Origin: Fomitopsis serialis
Taxonomy: Eukaryota; Basidiomycota; Agaricomycetes; Polyporales; Fomitopsidaceae
Reading direction: 5' to 3'
Assembly: GCF_022376445.1 (NCBI RefSeq)
Contig: NW_025955666.1
Location: 1 to 15,524, forward strand
DNA length: 15,524 nucleotides
Numbering within the stretch: position 1 is the first letter of the stretch; every line of letters starts with the position of its first letter. Under the pieces are notes generated by a model. That model ran no database searches. It was not told where the DNA came from and worked only from the letters and a program-made list of their open reading frames with translations. Of this stretch, positions 1 through 10,183 are shown piece after piece. Position numbers and translations under genes: made by a program.

Positions 1-3000
1 CCGTGAATACATCGATGCCTTTCTGCTCTTTCGGTGAGTGCTGAACGTAGCGGAACAGTGTGTGACTTACCTTGCCGCGTATGCTGCTGCTCCACGCTCT
101 TCCACCCCGCTGCACACGACGATAGCACGCTCATTCCACATCTTCATCGAGTATTGGAAGAAGCGTTGGACACGTCGCATCTCCTCTTTGACAATCTCGA
201 CCTCCTCGCCCCATCTTGCTACGCGCGCGCTCAGACGAAACCACTCGAGACGCGACGCTGTTCGGCTCATGAGATTGACAGGCAATATATTTATGTCGAA
301 CACTCACCTTCTAAGACCCATTTCTCAAGACCCGACTTATGGTACGTCTTGTCAAGCCAAATCCACGACAGCGTCTCCTGTTTGCGGCCTACCTTCTCCT
401 CGTCGATGATGGGCGGGCGACAGTGGGCCTCCAAGAGTGGTTGCAGAGTGCACTGCGCTCCGGGGTCGGTTAAGGTTACCACTTTCCGTCGGAAGAACTC
501 GTACTCCTCTCTTAACTGATCAACTTTGTTCCTCTCGGACACCTTCAGCTTGGTATATCTCGTACGGGCCTGTTGTCCGAACGAACCCGCATTCTGACCC
601 TTGTAGAACGCCTCGAAGTGCAGCTTATGACGCAGTTTTCGCAGGGTGTCATGCGCATGAGCGTCGCGAAGGCGTCGCTCAGCCGACGCAAAACGGACGA
701 AGGTCGGATGCCTGCGGACCTCAGGCGCATATGCTGAAGGCACCAGAAGTGTGGCATCCTCCGCATTGGTTGCTGTGCCTGTCGGCCACTCAATGTCGCA
801 GTACTCGTCCTCAAGCACAGCCAGGCTCGTGCCCATCTCCCGCTCCTGCCAGCTCATCCAGTCCTGCAATTTCGCCTCCAGCGCGTCGCGCTCGTGCTCG
901 ATTTCGTTGAATAGGTCCGATGTCTCATCCTTGGCATACTCCTTCACCTTCGCTTTCAATGCAACTCTGCAACAAATACGATATCAAGAGGTATAGCTGC
1001 TCGTTTCACTGTCTGACTTACTGCTGCTGCTCCAAGTCAAATGCTGCAAGAAGTAAATCACCTAAGCTTCGCCTTCTCACTGTCTCAGACGCCGAGCCAT
1101 CGATCGCCGCTGCCTTGCGCTTCGTCCCGCGGGTCTCTTGCTCACCCTGGTGCTTCGATCTTTCTTCTTTCTTCAAGTCCGCGAGTATGTCTTGCATTGT
1201 AGGAGCTATGCCACGTCCGAGTCAAGTCAAACGTACGATCAGGGGAATGAGTGGCTTTACCTTCGTCAGGAGCAGGTTGATACGGACTCTTCATCGTCTT
1301 CTCATCGAACGTGCCTTGAGTGATGTGTGCGAGGTATACCGCCTCTTCTGTCTGCCACTGAGCGAGGGGCCTCTTATTCATTCGCAGAGTCGTCTCCAGG
1401 CTCTCGAGTTCGGATCGGTTCTTCGTGTAATATGACTCAGCCTCTTTGAATTTCTTTTGCAGATGCCGACCTAAGGCGACATGAGCTTGCAACGAATATC
1501 TAGAGTGGATATGACTCACCAATCTTGAATGTCTTCTGCGCGTTGAAATCAGAATTGTGCGTATCTATTATGTCTTGGCGGTGCCCTGGACCCATTTCTC
1601 GAACCGATCGTCCTATCGCATTCAGGGCTGCCCAGCGCCGCTCTACAGACTCCCCGTCCGTGTTGCCTACACCAGGTGTATAGTAAAATGAAAAGATATA
1701 GCGACACAACCCTGTGTGAGAGGGAAGGTGCCACTTTGGGACGCAGCGTCGAATCACTGGCCACAGCTCTTTGGCCAATGTAACACCTGGGACGGAGGGT
1801 ACGACGGCCGCGATGTTCTTGAGGCGCGACCACCAGTGGATGCCATATTTGCAGTTAACGTCGTACGAGCTGATGATGAGAGAGAGCGGGTGAAACCACT
1901 GCAGCCCAGAAAGCGTGGCGTAATCGACATTGGCGTAGCGTTCGCCGATGTGTAAGTCAACAGTTCCGCAAGGCATGACAAACCCATGGCGAGTACAAGA
2001 TAAACCCACTTGTCCGGTCTTGATCTTGCCTTTATAGCGATCGGACAGCGCGTTGAATTTGCTGCACGACGACGTCTCGTCTTGCGCATCCTCGTAGACT
2101 TTCATCTTGTCGAGGTAATCGCGGTACTTGTCGCTGTCGACGTAGTATGCGGCGCCGTCCATCAAAGGAACATCACTGTGGTCCATCTTTTTGTCGTGTT
2201 GGCTAAGGCTGAAGTTACCGTCTTTCGCGCAGTGGAGCGCATCCTTGTACCGCTCCGCCTCACCGCGCTCTCTCCAGTTCGGGTCCATGTTGATATCCGG
2301 ATGAGGGCACGCAGGACACCTCAAAGCCAGGCAGCCGGGGTCGAGCTTGCGTCTCACGTCCACGGCGAATCGCTTCAAGGCCTGTAAGTATTGGAACTGT
2401 CGATGCGCTGTCATAAACTCGCGATATCGGTCCTTTCCATGTCACATCAGTTCAACATCACCAGACCCAGACGCACGCTTACCTTCACGTCCTCAAAGAA
2501 GGCGTTTGATGTCGCCCTGCGCAACGTCCCGTAGAAGTCGTGAGCGGACGTCTTCGCTTGGAATGTGAGGTGGCTGAAGAATCGTAGGACATGGCTTGTG
2601 AATACGGTTTGTGGCCTCACGAACGATGCCGGCCACAAGCCAGCATTCCAGAGTTGTACCGGTCGTTCCTCGGGTCCTCGTCCGCGCCGGAAACACTCGC
2701 AATATTGGACAGTCAAACTGTGGATGCCGGTGGTGTGAACTACTGTGAGATTGTTGGTGCGGGTTAGGGATGATGCGGGGCAAGGACGCCCGTGGTGCCC
2801 AACGGAAAAGATGAGGCCCAAATTGCTTAGGGTGGTGCGCTCGAAATATGTGCCAGTCCAGCGGTCCACTCGATGCAGAGGAGACCACATGTGGCCAGCG
2901 ACGACGCATTGTTGGCAAAGGAGGGGTGCGTTGAAACAATCTGAGCAGCGATATGGGGCGTCGGGATGGTTGCACTTGTAGCACGGCTTGCCGATGTGCG

Positions 3001-3441
3001 GGTCCGTTTCGCGGTTCCGCAGTACATTGAGGAGTTTTTGCGCCCAATCATTCACAAATGTCGCCATGATCGAATGAGGTGTCTGGGTTTGATGTCAGTC
3101 TGAAGTACGTATGCGCCAGTACACTTGCTCACCGTGCGTTTCTTCTGCGCATCTGCCTCGTCTCCGCGAGCAGCGGTGGTGGCCTCATCGGTCAGTGGTT
3201 CCGTGTGGCCACCAGTGGCTTGAGCATTCGCCAAAGACTCAAGTAGAGACGGCAGAGGAGAATCCACTGCACTCGGCAGCTGAATGGGGTGCTTCTCGGG
3301 GCGGCTGCCAGGTGACCAGTACTCCACGGTCTCTGTGCCGTTCGCGGCGACACGAATGGTCTGTGGACCATCGGGGATCAACTCCCCACCATCGTCGACG
3401 TAGACGTCGTGAGATCGCTTCTTGCGTTTGTTCTTAGGCAT
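1..3441 (-). CDS. KDZ-class transposase with CxC2 cysteine cluster (3' end beyond the window)
   Basis: Cut-and-paste DNA transposase of the eukaryotic Kyakuja-Dileera-Zisupton class. I read eight exons on the minus strand: 3441-3133, 3082-2483, 2432-1520, 1470-1261, 1205-1022, 966-308, 257-71 and 22-1. The seven introns are 48-55 bp, GT-AG, and all keep frame, giving about 1,028 residues with no stop before the left edge. Residues 1-103 are basic, then acidic/proline-rich. The CxC2 cluster is at about 137-167 (C137, C140, C149, C152, C159, C162, H167), followed by a block ending in VHTTGIH that is typical of the family. The DDE core shows DGNFSL (D374), CTRHGFVMPCG, GERYANVDYA, SSYDVNCKYG (D494) and TDGESVERRW (E564/E567), the expected catalytic acids in order. 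The C-terminal third is charged and helical. KPCYKC to the cut end agrees with the usual KDZ order and length, so this may be a working gene. Start: first ATG of the frame, with a C-rich leader upstream. Family assignment is firm; activity is inferred only from the intact reading frame. Confidence 0.95.
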
Positions 3442-3552
3442 GACGTTTGGGGACGATGTTGAGGGAGGCGGTGAGTCAATCAGCGAGGGGCAGGATGAAT
3501 GCGACGAGGGGCCCAGGTTGAGGTGTGAAGCTCAGTCCAGGTTCGCTACGGT

Positions 3553-3645
3553 GGGCCACTCGCGGTAGTGGGACAAAGCGAGAGGGCGAGCCGCTCACAT
3601 GGCTATAAGTTGAACACGGGCCACTGGCTACGTAGGGACAAAGCG
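3553..3645 (-). promoter_or_regulatory. Paired 28-bp upstream elements of the transposase gene
   Basis: Two 28-bp elements, 3553-3580 and 3618-3645, lie 112-204 bp upstream of the transposase ATG and exactly 65 bp apart. On the plus strand each reads GGGCCACT, nine variable bases, then GGGACAAAGCG; all 19 flanking bases are identical between copies. The spacers differ and one contains CTACGTAG, a palindrome. A weak TATA-like TTATAG (minus strand) lies between the copies near 3605. Conserved half-sites with a diverged spacer suggest protein-binding sites rather than a plain duplication. They could be transcription-factor sites or subterminal transposase-binding sites; the sequence does not decide. 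Confidence 0.6.
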
Positions 3646-5183
3646 TTGACATTACAATACGTATCGGAACCAACGATACACATGCGCACATGGTCTCATT
3701 AGTACGGGCCCTCGGCGACCAGCTGAGTTGAACAAAGTGGTTGAGTTCGGAGATGCGTATCACACAGAGGGATGCCAACGCTCCATTCGACAACTTGGCG
3801 TAATTAGGCAGGTGATCGTCCAGGTATATAGAAGGCCTACCAACAACGACCGAACTCCAAGCGAACTCCAGGATACTTCAGTCGAGGGTTCGCCGCAAGA
3901 GCCCCCGACCGCGTCCGATTACTGGTAGCGGTCGTCACGGAGAACTTTCCGGAGGCTGTTTAGGTGGTAGCTCTACGTAGCGCGCCATCAGTCTGCGTGG
4001 AAGTGGTCGAATGCCAAGAGAGTCACTTACTTGGTGCGTCTCCCGGCAGCGACAAGATGGGCGTGAGGGCAATATCAATGGGGAGTGAGCTTAAACGAAG
4101 GAGTTAGTTCAGGAATATCGCTGACCAGTAGATCGACGTACAGCGTTGATCCAACATTCACATGTGGAGGAGCAGGGACGCAGCATCCCTGGATGTAGAG
4201 TGGTCACGTCCGAGAATCTCGAAGCGCAAACTTGTCACCTCAGAGGCCGCACCTCGCGTGGCTCCACAAAATGAGACGACCCTTGGTTGGTCCGGTCATC
4301 GAGCAGCGGCTTCTCCGTTCGGGGTATTGAGGTGCGCTCAACTGCTCAGCGGGAACAGGAGCGACGTCCCTGGGCATCGACGCATGGTCATGACCAAAGC
4401 GGATTAGCCAGGATTTGTGCCAGCGATAATATTGGAGAAAAGCGAGGTACTAGGTGTGGCAGGAGGAGGATCAATGATTCGATGGCCTATGAGAAGGAGG
4501 CGGACGAGGGAGGTGGACCGAGCGCCCGGTAAACGCTGGAGCGCTCAGCGCGACGCGACTTGGACGCGTCGCACAGGCGCCTCTTCTATAACCACAGCCA
4601 TCTGGCACGTCCTCGTCGCGTCATTTCCACCTTGCCCCCGCTGTTCTCTTCGTCAGTCGTGCTCGGCTCAGACCCGTTGAGAGAGGCTCTGCGATTCAGG
4701 AAGATTCTAATCTTCCTCCGCGAACCTCGCCAGGGCGCAGTAGATCTGCTGTCCGGCCGTGTCTCGGGCGTCCTTCGACCTGCAAGCTTCAAGTGAACGT
4801 ACTTCATTCCAGTATCAAGCTTGGTCGCAATCAACATCCTGTTGCCCAGGTCTGTGTTCTTGCCCCTCGGGAATCCAGGTCTCCGGGCGTGTGCTTACAG
4901 CATGTACTCTCAGTCCTGATCGTGCAGAGGGTTCCTACTCTTCACTCACTTGGCGGCGCTACATTGGGAACGGCCCAGGGCCCCAGGTAAGTGTCAACGA
5001 AACCTTGAGAGGATGAATTGAGAGGTCCTGAGTCTTACGACGTCGTGCGTGCAGCTACCATCAAACCGTGACACCTGAGCGGCCGCACACACCTGTGTGT
5101 TATTGCTCTCCAAACGCGTGACGGTACGAGGACGTTGGTACAATTCGGATGTGTATCTGGCTAAATCTCATCAATGTCCAGCA
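3646..5183. other. Intergenic stretch without a supportable gene
   Basis: About 1.5 kb between the transposase upstream elements and the next plus-strand gene. Open frames of 60-90 codons exist on both strands, but none shows a recognisable motif or coherent splice partners. A TATATAG at 3825-3831 on the plus strand resembles a core promoter, yet only very short frames follow it (for example a 25-codon frame from about 4015). A 7-bp inverted repeat CGACGCG/CGCGTCG sits at 4551-4571. No terminal inverted repeat of the transposon could be recognised here by eye. Confidence 0.5.
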
Positions 5184-7400
5184 ATGGCCGACGCAAATCT
5201 GCATCGCCTCGTCCAGACCACGTCCTTTGACCTCGTCGCGACTCCTGGTTATCGTATGTCGTTGGTTCCGTTGTGTGAATCAAGACTGACTTTCCTGCTG
5301 TATTGTAGATGCATCCCTCGCAAAAACACCCTTCGACGTGAAATGCGCCGCAGATGCCGAAGACGACTGCAACATCTTCACGTCACCTTTTGCAAACTGG
5401 GTACCCGAGTTCCCGCGCATCGTGAACCGAGAAATCGTGACCTACAGTGACGGATTCTGGGGTCCTCAAGAGTACACACGCTGGCCCCAGCTCTACAACG
5501 AAAGTTGTATTCATCATGCCTGCATCCCAAACCGCGATGCCGAGTTCGCCCCCGGTGCGCAGGTGTATGATGGGTTCGGGTACAGCCCGTGGGAGGAATC
5601 CGCCGCTTGCGGGGTGCCTGGGTTTGGTTTCTTGAAGCCCAACATTCTCGACGAGATGTTTACTATCGCCTCGGGCGTGCTAACACGTTACGAGGCGGCC
5701 GAGCGACATGTGGAGAAACGAGATTCCATGTTGTTCAACCGCGAGTCAGGCATCCACCATCGCTTGGGGAGAATGCTCTCTATCCTCCTGAGGAACGCAG
5801 TGGACCGCCTCCAGATGCTCCCTAGCACAGAACAGCACGCCTTGGTGACCGGCCGCATGGCTCATCGCCTCATCCTTGAGTTGAGCGGCTTAACCGTGTT
5901 CTACAAAGACGTCGTGGTTCGAATGTCTGCTTCCATCTCTCATCATCGCTGGGTCCTCCCGGTGCTCGGAGCGTTCGTTCGCACAGAGGCCGCCGCCCAA
6001 CTTTCCATCGTCTGGGCTGCCATTCTGGCACATCCGGCCGTGGTCGCGGAGATCAAAATCACGGAAGTCGTGAAGCCGCGTCGTTGGAACAGTGTCCTCA
6101 GTGACAAACCGGCTTGGCCGCGGGTACCTAAATCGTGGTATGATCCCGATGGCACTCATCAGGATCCCGGGCGCTGGACGCATCCCTCGGTGATCTTCGT
6201 CTGCAACATGACGTGCTCATCGGCGTTGCCTCATCTACAGGCAGTCAGGCGAGCGGAAGGTGCGGAATCAGAGGCTAAGAGGTTCAAGGGCGACGATGCC
6301 AGTGTGCCCTTGTTGCCCCCACGCAGAAAAAGACACTCGTCGCAATGCTACCAAGAGGGGCAAGCGGGGGCGGAGTAAACGCGGAGGGGCCAAAGCGCAT
6401 GCGCCACACGCCGCCACTACTTTCAAATGCCCTCCGGAGGACCTCGTCGCGATCACACCCAATTGGCGCGCTGCTCTGTCTGGCGTCGCCCCTCTTGCGT
6501 TCCCACCTGCGTCGCCCTCGAGTACTACTATCCACCGCCGTTCGTCATCCTCGAGGCCAAACCCACAAATCGCGGTACGTGCACAACTTCGTACGCATCT
6601 GGCCATTCTGCAAGCACCGCCTGGTGGATTCCAGAATCAACGGTGCTCCTCTGCGCATTGCAGACTGGCGTCACGCGTTGTTTGGCGATTACCATGTCGA
6701 TCGACACGGAGAGGCGAGCGAGAGTCATGTGAAAGAAGTGGAAGAAGGCGAGCTCGGAAGCGATGAGGACGACAGGCACCCGCACGGGACCGAGGGTGAT
6801 GGACGCGTCGAAAGCGGCAGGACGTTCTGCGCGAGGAACGAAAACAGGCAGTCCGATCTCTATTCGCCCAAGGCGGAGCTCTTCTCTCCTATCAAGAAGC
6901 TGATGTCATACGATATCGTGGTGTGGACGTGTCCCTTCAGTTAGCCACAAGGGACCACCAAGTTCTCAGGTTCGTAACATGGGAGCTTTACGAAACCAAC
7001 TGGCGCTGCGAGATTCGGGCTCTCGATAGTCGCCTGGTTGACCAGACCTCTGATTCATTCCGCAAGTGGGAGCGCGAGCAGCTGCTCGCCGAGGTCTGGC
7101 GCGACTCCTCCGTGCAGTCTGCCTTTTCAGCCTCGATGTCGGCCCTCCATCCTTTAGCTGGATCCCCGCTGGTCAGATGGTTGGAAAGGCCGGCGTTCTA
7201 ATCTCCAGGCATTCGTGCGTGTGATGAGTGCATGGCCAGAATGCCCGGAGTCCCTGCGTGCCCAGATGAGGAATTGGTGGATTGCGACGAGGTGGAGACC
7301 TTCAACAACGTCGAGGCACTGCCATACAATTTATGTCTCCACGTTCACAAAACACTATCACAGACTCCCGATACCGCCTGTACAATGTATGTCCGCCTGA
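5184..7400 (+). pseudogene. Decayed copy of a large uncharacterised fungal protein gene
   Basis: Exon 1 is 5184-5253 (MADANLHRLVQ...). A 55-bp intron, 5254-5308, has a clear branch site (ACTGAC) and TAG acceptor. Exon 2 then opens in frame and runs 1,070 bases to a stop at 6378, including VNREIVTYSDGFWGPQEYTR and an AHRLILELSGLTVFYKDVVV helix. After about 6300 the coherent peptide continues only by changing frame: KCPPEDLVAITPNWRAAL (frame 2), LEYYYPPPFVILEAKP (frame 1), YVHNFVRIWPFCKHRLVD (frame 3), FVTWELYETNWRCEIRALD (frame 2), FVRVMSAWPECPESLRA (frame 3), DEELVDCDEVETFNN (frame 2) and YVSTFTKHYHRLPIPP (frame 3, stop at 7398-7400). A 51-bp stop-free segment at 6190-6240 could be an additional intron. 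I do not know a function. From memory, similar proteins occur as multicopy hypothetical genes in Agaricomycetes, but this was not checked. Most likely an old copy broken by small indels. The 7400 end rests on the last coherent block and is approximate. Confidence 0.75.
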
Positions 7401-7513
7401 GGGTCTGTACATTAACCTTTGTACTCGTAATATCGTCCAGAAAATATATCATCCTCCTTGCATGCTGAACACTCCTATGCTCGGGGACGAGATCGTGCAG
7501 CGCGCTTGGTGCA

Positions 7514-7546
7514 CGCTTTGACGACCCGGATCTTGCTAAGTGGCCC
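7514..7546 (+). promoter_or_regulatory. Upstream element resembling the transposase upstream elements
   Basis: CGCTTTG at 7514-7520 and AGTGGCCC at 7539-7546 occur in the same order and orientation, relative to the downstream ATG, as in the two transposase elements. The spacer here is 18 bases instead of 13. It contains ACCCGGATCTTG (7524-7535), which reappears as ACCCGGATCCTG at 10089-10100 ahead of the gene at 10184. An inverted repeat TAAGTGGC/GCCACTTA spans about 7537-7573. Confidence 0.5.
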
Positions 7547-7617
7547 AATATCTATGTGTTTCGTTTGCCACTTATTTCCCGATTTGCTTAGGCTGACCAC
7601 GGCGCTGTGGCCCATGA

Positions 7618-7625
7618 TATAAAAG
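7618..7625 (+). promoter_or_regulatory. TATA box of the broken gene at 7712
   Basis: TATAAAAG lies 94 bp before the ATG at 7712. A CT-rich leader (ACCCTGTCTCACTCTCACCG and onward) follows it, a usual layout for a fungal RNA polymerase II core promoter. Confidence 0.65.
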
Positions 7626-7711
7626 GGTTCATGGTTGATCGTGCATCTTCGCCACTCAACCTTGGCAGCACCCTGTCTCACTCTCACCGCGACTCTCACG
7701 CCCACTCTCGC

Positions 7712-9721
7712 ATGTCCCAGAGCGACCCCGCGCCAACGTCGCGCAGATGCGTCATCCATCCTCCCGACAATGTTAACCAACACACATGGCTGGTAAACAC
7801 TGCCCTCACCGCCTGGAAGAACGCCGGCCCGAGGCAGAGTTTCAAACAACTCGCGAGACGGTGGCGACTGCATTCGAACAGGAGTTCGATATCAACGTCC
7901 GTGGCCTTGTACGCGAAAAGGGCAACTGCGTGTGGAGACAGAAGCGGAGTACGAGAAACGAACGAAAGGGCGACACAAGGTACGTACACGTTCCTTTGGG
8001 CGAAATGTTAGGAATAAATTGACTTCCTCCGTGTAGAGTATCCGTAAATGGATAGAGAACAATAAGCCGTGGTTCGACAAGCACAAGTCGGGCCCTCTCG
8101 ACCTACTCCCAGTCCACTTCCCGAAGAAACGGAGCCCGAGGAAACCCGCGACCGCGCGAAGAGTGCCCGCGGGCTCTTCATTCACGACCATCCGCATATC
8201 GGCGCGCAGCCAAAGCCGAAGCTGCCAAAGCCGGCCTCGCCTCAGGTCCCAGACAACTGAGTGGAACCTGGCTTTTCGCGTGAGATTGACCGCGTCAAAG
8301 CTGAGGAGCCGGAAAGTGGCAGCGATACGAAGATTGGCCGCTCAATCGAGGAGGAGCTCGCGCGGCCAATGCAGCGCAGGACGCCCGTTCAGAGGGAGGA
8401 TGTGGCTCAGCAACAGCGTCGGCCAACAGCGGCAACGATGAAGAAGCTAGGCTCTCGCGCAACTTGAGGAGTAAGTGACCATGTGTTCTCTTTGACGTGA
8501 CCTTCACTCATCCGAACGTTCACGGCCACAGACAGCGCAGCCGTCTGCGTTAACAGCGCGTGTATCCGTGGACAAATGGGCTGCAGAGACGCAGACACAC
8601 ATTTTTACCTACATTGGATGGATTGATGCCGCCGGGAATGCACGCAGAACTTTGTAAGCCTCTCTTATAACTCAGAAGCCTGGGCTAATTGTAACAAGGG
8701 TGAGCGCTGGGGACGGCTCCAGAGACACTTGGTCAACCATCTCAAGACTGTGCAGAACGGGGAGCTCGTCACCGCACTCGACGATTCATCCTGCAAACCC
8801 GAGGTCGCGTGTGAAGCCGGCGACCCCAGGTCCTCCACAAGTCTTGCCGCGCCTCCAGATGCCACAGACCTCGCGGCCAACGAGCGTTCGGACGCACCGA
8901 CGGAGACTGCCGAGGCCGCGCAAGGATCTCCTCAAACGGATGGAGAAGGGTGCCCGACCTTTGGGAACGGGAGAAGCTGACATGAACGCGCCTCACCGTC
9001 TGCCTGACAACTCGGTGAACTCGTCGAACTCCAACAGCTTAGATGTCAATGCGCGCCCGGATGACGGCCACGCAGAGCGCAACACGCGGCCACGCAGGAT
9101 GGCGATGACGTCAGTGATGCTGCGAATCCCAAGGATGTGCATGAAGACGATCCACTCGGAACACGGAGGAGCACTCTCGCGTTGGCAATGTGAATGACGA
9201 AGCTGTGATTGAGTCAAGCGAGTTGCTAATCCACGAGAGCGGCCGTGCGCACCGGACAACCAAGACCTTTCTGGACAGATCAACTCGAGCGCTAACGACG
9301 AGCCAGAGGCAGCCCACGACGCACTGCCGGACAACCCAGCGCTGGCACGAGAGTCCCTCCGCCGCAGACAGCCAGCCAGACGCCACTGACCTCCACGCGA
9401 ACGAGACACGCAACGTCGGAGAGCCAGCTCCCGAGAGCAATGCCACGTCGGCAAGAAGAAGGGTGGCCGCAGCGCACGCGGGAAAAGTCCAATCGGCTGC
9501 CTCGATCTGCCATACAAGGTGCAGAGCCCAGCCACGGCAAGAAGAGGAAGACGCGAGAGCCAGACGTACCACAAGACGACCCGCCGACGGCGGCACCCTC
9601 CGCTCGTTCCAAGCGCCCAAGGTAAGTCGTACTTCATGTGTGGACACTGTTCCCTAACGTTGTCTCCAGGACAGTCACAGATTACGCACACCTACACAGC
9701 AAAGGGCGCGGCGGTAAGTAG
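7712..9721 (+). pseudogene. Second decayed spliced gene, function unknown
   Basis: The start at 7712 (MSQSDPAPTSRRCV...) is placed by the TATA box and leader. The frame breaks near 7805, where the peptide resumes as RPEAEFQTTRETVATAFEQE one frame over. Intron 7980-8038 joins this to SIRKWIENNKPWFDKHK in frame. Another shift near 8095 leads to an acidic/proline-rich stretch with a stop at 8258-8260. Intron 8471-8531 leads to VSVDKWAAETQTHIFTYIGW, and intron 8654-8698 leads to GERWGRLQRHLVNHLKTV, but the phases no longer match across that junction. Downstream frames are low-complexity and basic (KKRKTREPDVPQDD). Intron 9622-9669 restores a short last exon ending at TAG 9719-9721; alternative splicing at 9714-9757 would move the stop to 9793-9795. 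So splice sites survive while coding frames are broken in at least four places. I recognise no domain. A related intact gene elsewhere in the genome would define the true exons. Confidence 0.6.
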
Positions 9722-9868
9722 ATGGCAGCGAATTCTCAGGACAAACTTCTTGTGTAGCTGTTAAGCCTTTGTCTCGTCGACTGGGGAATATGTAGCATCG
9801 CCGTTATTATGAATAATATGATGCCGTGACCAGCTCCAGAAGGCCACAAATTCCAAGCCAAGTTCGTC

Positions 9869-10061
9869 ACCGGGCTTTGCTACAAATATCTTCCTAGCTA
9901 CTGTATCGAAGAGACGACGCATTAGGACAAAGCGTGTTCCTCCGCTTTGTCCTGGGTGCCATGTAGGTTCGTTCACCCAGCCACTAAGATTATACCGGGC
10001 CTCGCTAAAAACATCTTCCTAGTTAGTGTGGTCCAGCGGCGACGCACCCTGACAAAGCGTG
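9869..10061. repeat. Imperfect direct repeat, period 125 bp
   Basis: Segment 9869-9936 and segment 9994-10061 align without gaps at roughly three quarters identity by eye. Both begin ACCGGGC, share ATCTTCCTAG in the middle, and end GACAAAGCGTG, the word also found in the transposase upstream elements. The pair lies directly upstream of the gene at 10184, so it looks like an old duplication of a promoter-proximal block. Confidence 0.7.
9924..9953. repeat. Perfect 11-bp inverted repeat of the CGCTTTGTCC word
   Basis: AGGACAAAGCG (9924-9934), an 8-base spacer, and CGCTTTGTCCT (9943-9953) form a perfect inverted repeat. The arm contains the ACAAAGCG word of the upstream elements at 3570-3580 and 3635-3645. 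It could bind a dimeric protein or be a transposon end scar; a transcription terminator is unlikely, because the stem is short and the gene at 10184 lies downstream. Confidence 0.65.
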
Positions 10062-10126
10062 ACCGGGCCACTGATCGCTTTCGTGGCCACCCGGATCCTG
10101 AACAATAGCGACAATACCCTATAAAG
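10051..10126 (+). promoter_or_regulatory. Promoter region of the gene at 10184
   Basis: TATAAAG at 10120-10126 lies 64 bp before the ATG and is followed by a CT-rich leader. Upstream are GACAAAGCG (10051-10059), GGGCCACT (10065-10072), CGCTTTCGTGGCCAC (10076-10090) and ACCCGGATCCTG (10089-10100). These are the same words seen ahead of the transposase and the broken gene at 7712, but in a rearranged order. Confidence 0.6.
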
Positions 10127-10183
10127 GTGAGCATTTGCCACCCTCTCACGAGCCCGCCTCTTCGTCCTGAAACCCCCTCTCCC

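Noticed and set aside
34..910. Plus-strand frames of 120-160 codons over the transposase 3' half
   Set aside because: They are shadows of the minus-strand exons, whose frames join exactly through GT-AG introns and match the KDZ layout.
4015..4092. Short gene downstream of the TATATAG at 3825
   Set aside because: The frame has 25 codons, begins about 190 bp after the TATA, and has no credible splice extension.
4551..4571. Inverted repeat CGACGCG/CGCGTCG as terminator or transposon end
   Set aside because: A 7-bp stem in GC-rich DNA is expected by chance, and nothing matching it was found as a partner end.
5174..5230. Alternative start ATG at 5174 for the decayed ORF
   Set aside because: That frame stops after 18 codons, whereas the ATG at 5184 reads through the intron at 5254-5308 into the long exon.
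5890..6183. 97-codon minus-strand open frame
   Set aside because: Antisense to the well-supported exon 2 of the decayed ORF; no independent evidence.
8993..9691. 232-codon minus-strand open frame
   Set aside because: It lies antisense to the broken gene at 7712, in a low-complexity GC-rich stretch. The peptide is cysteine/arginine/leucine-rich with no family pattern, as expected for a shadow frame.
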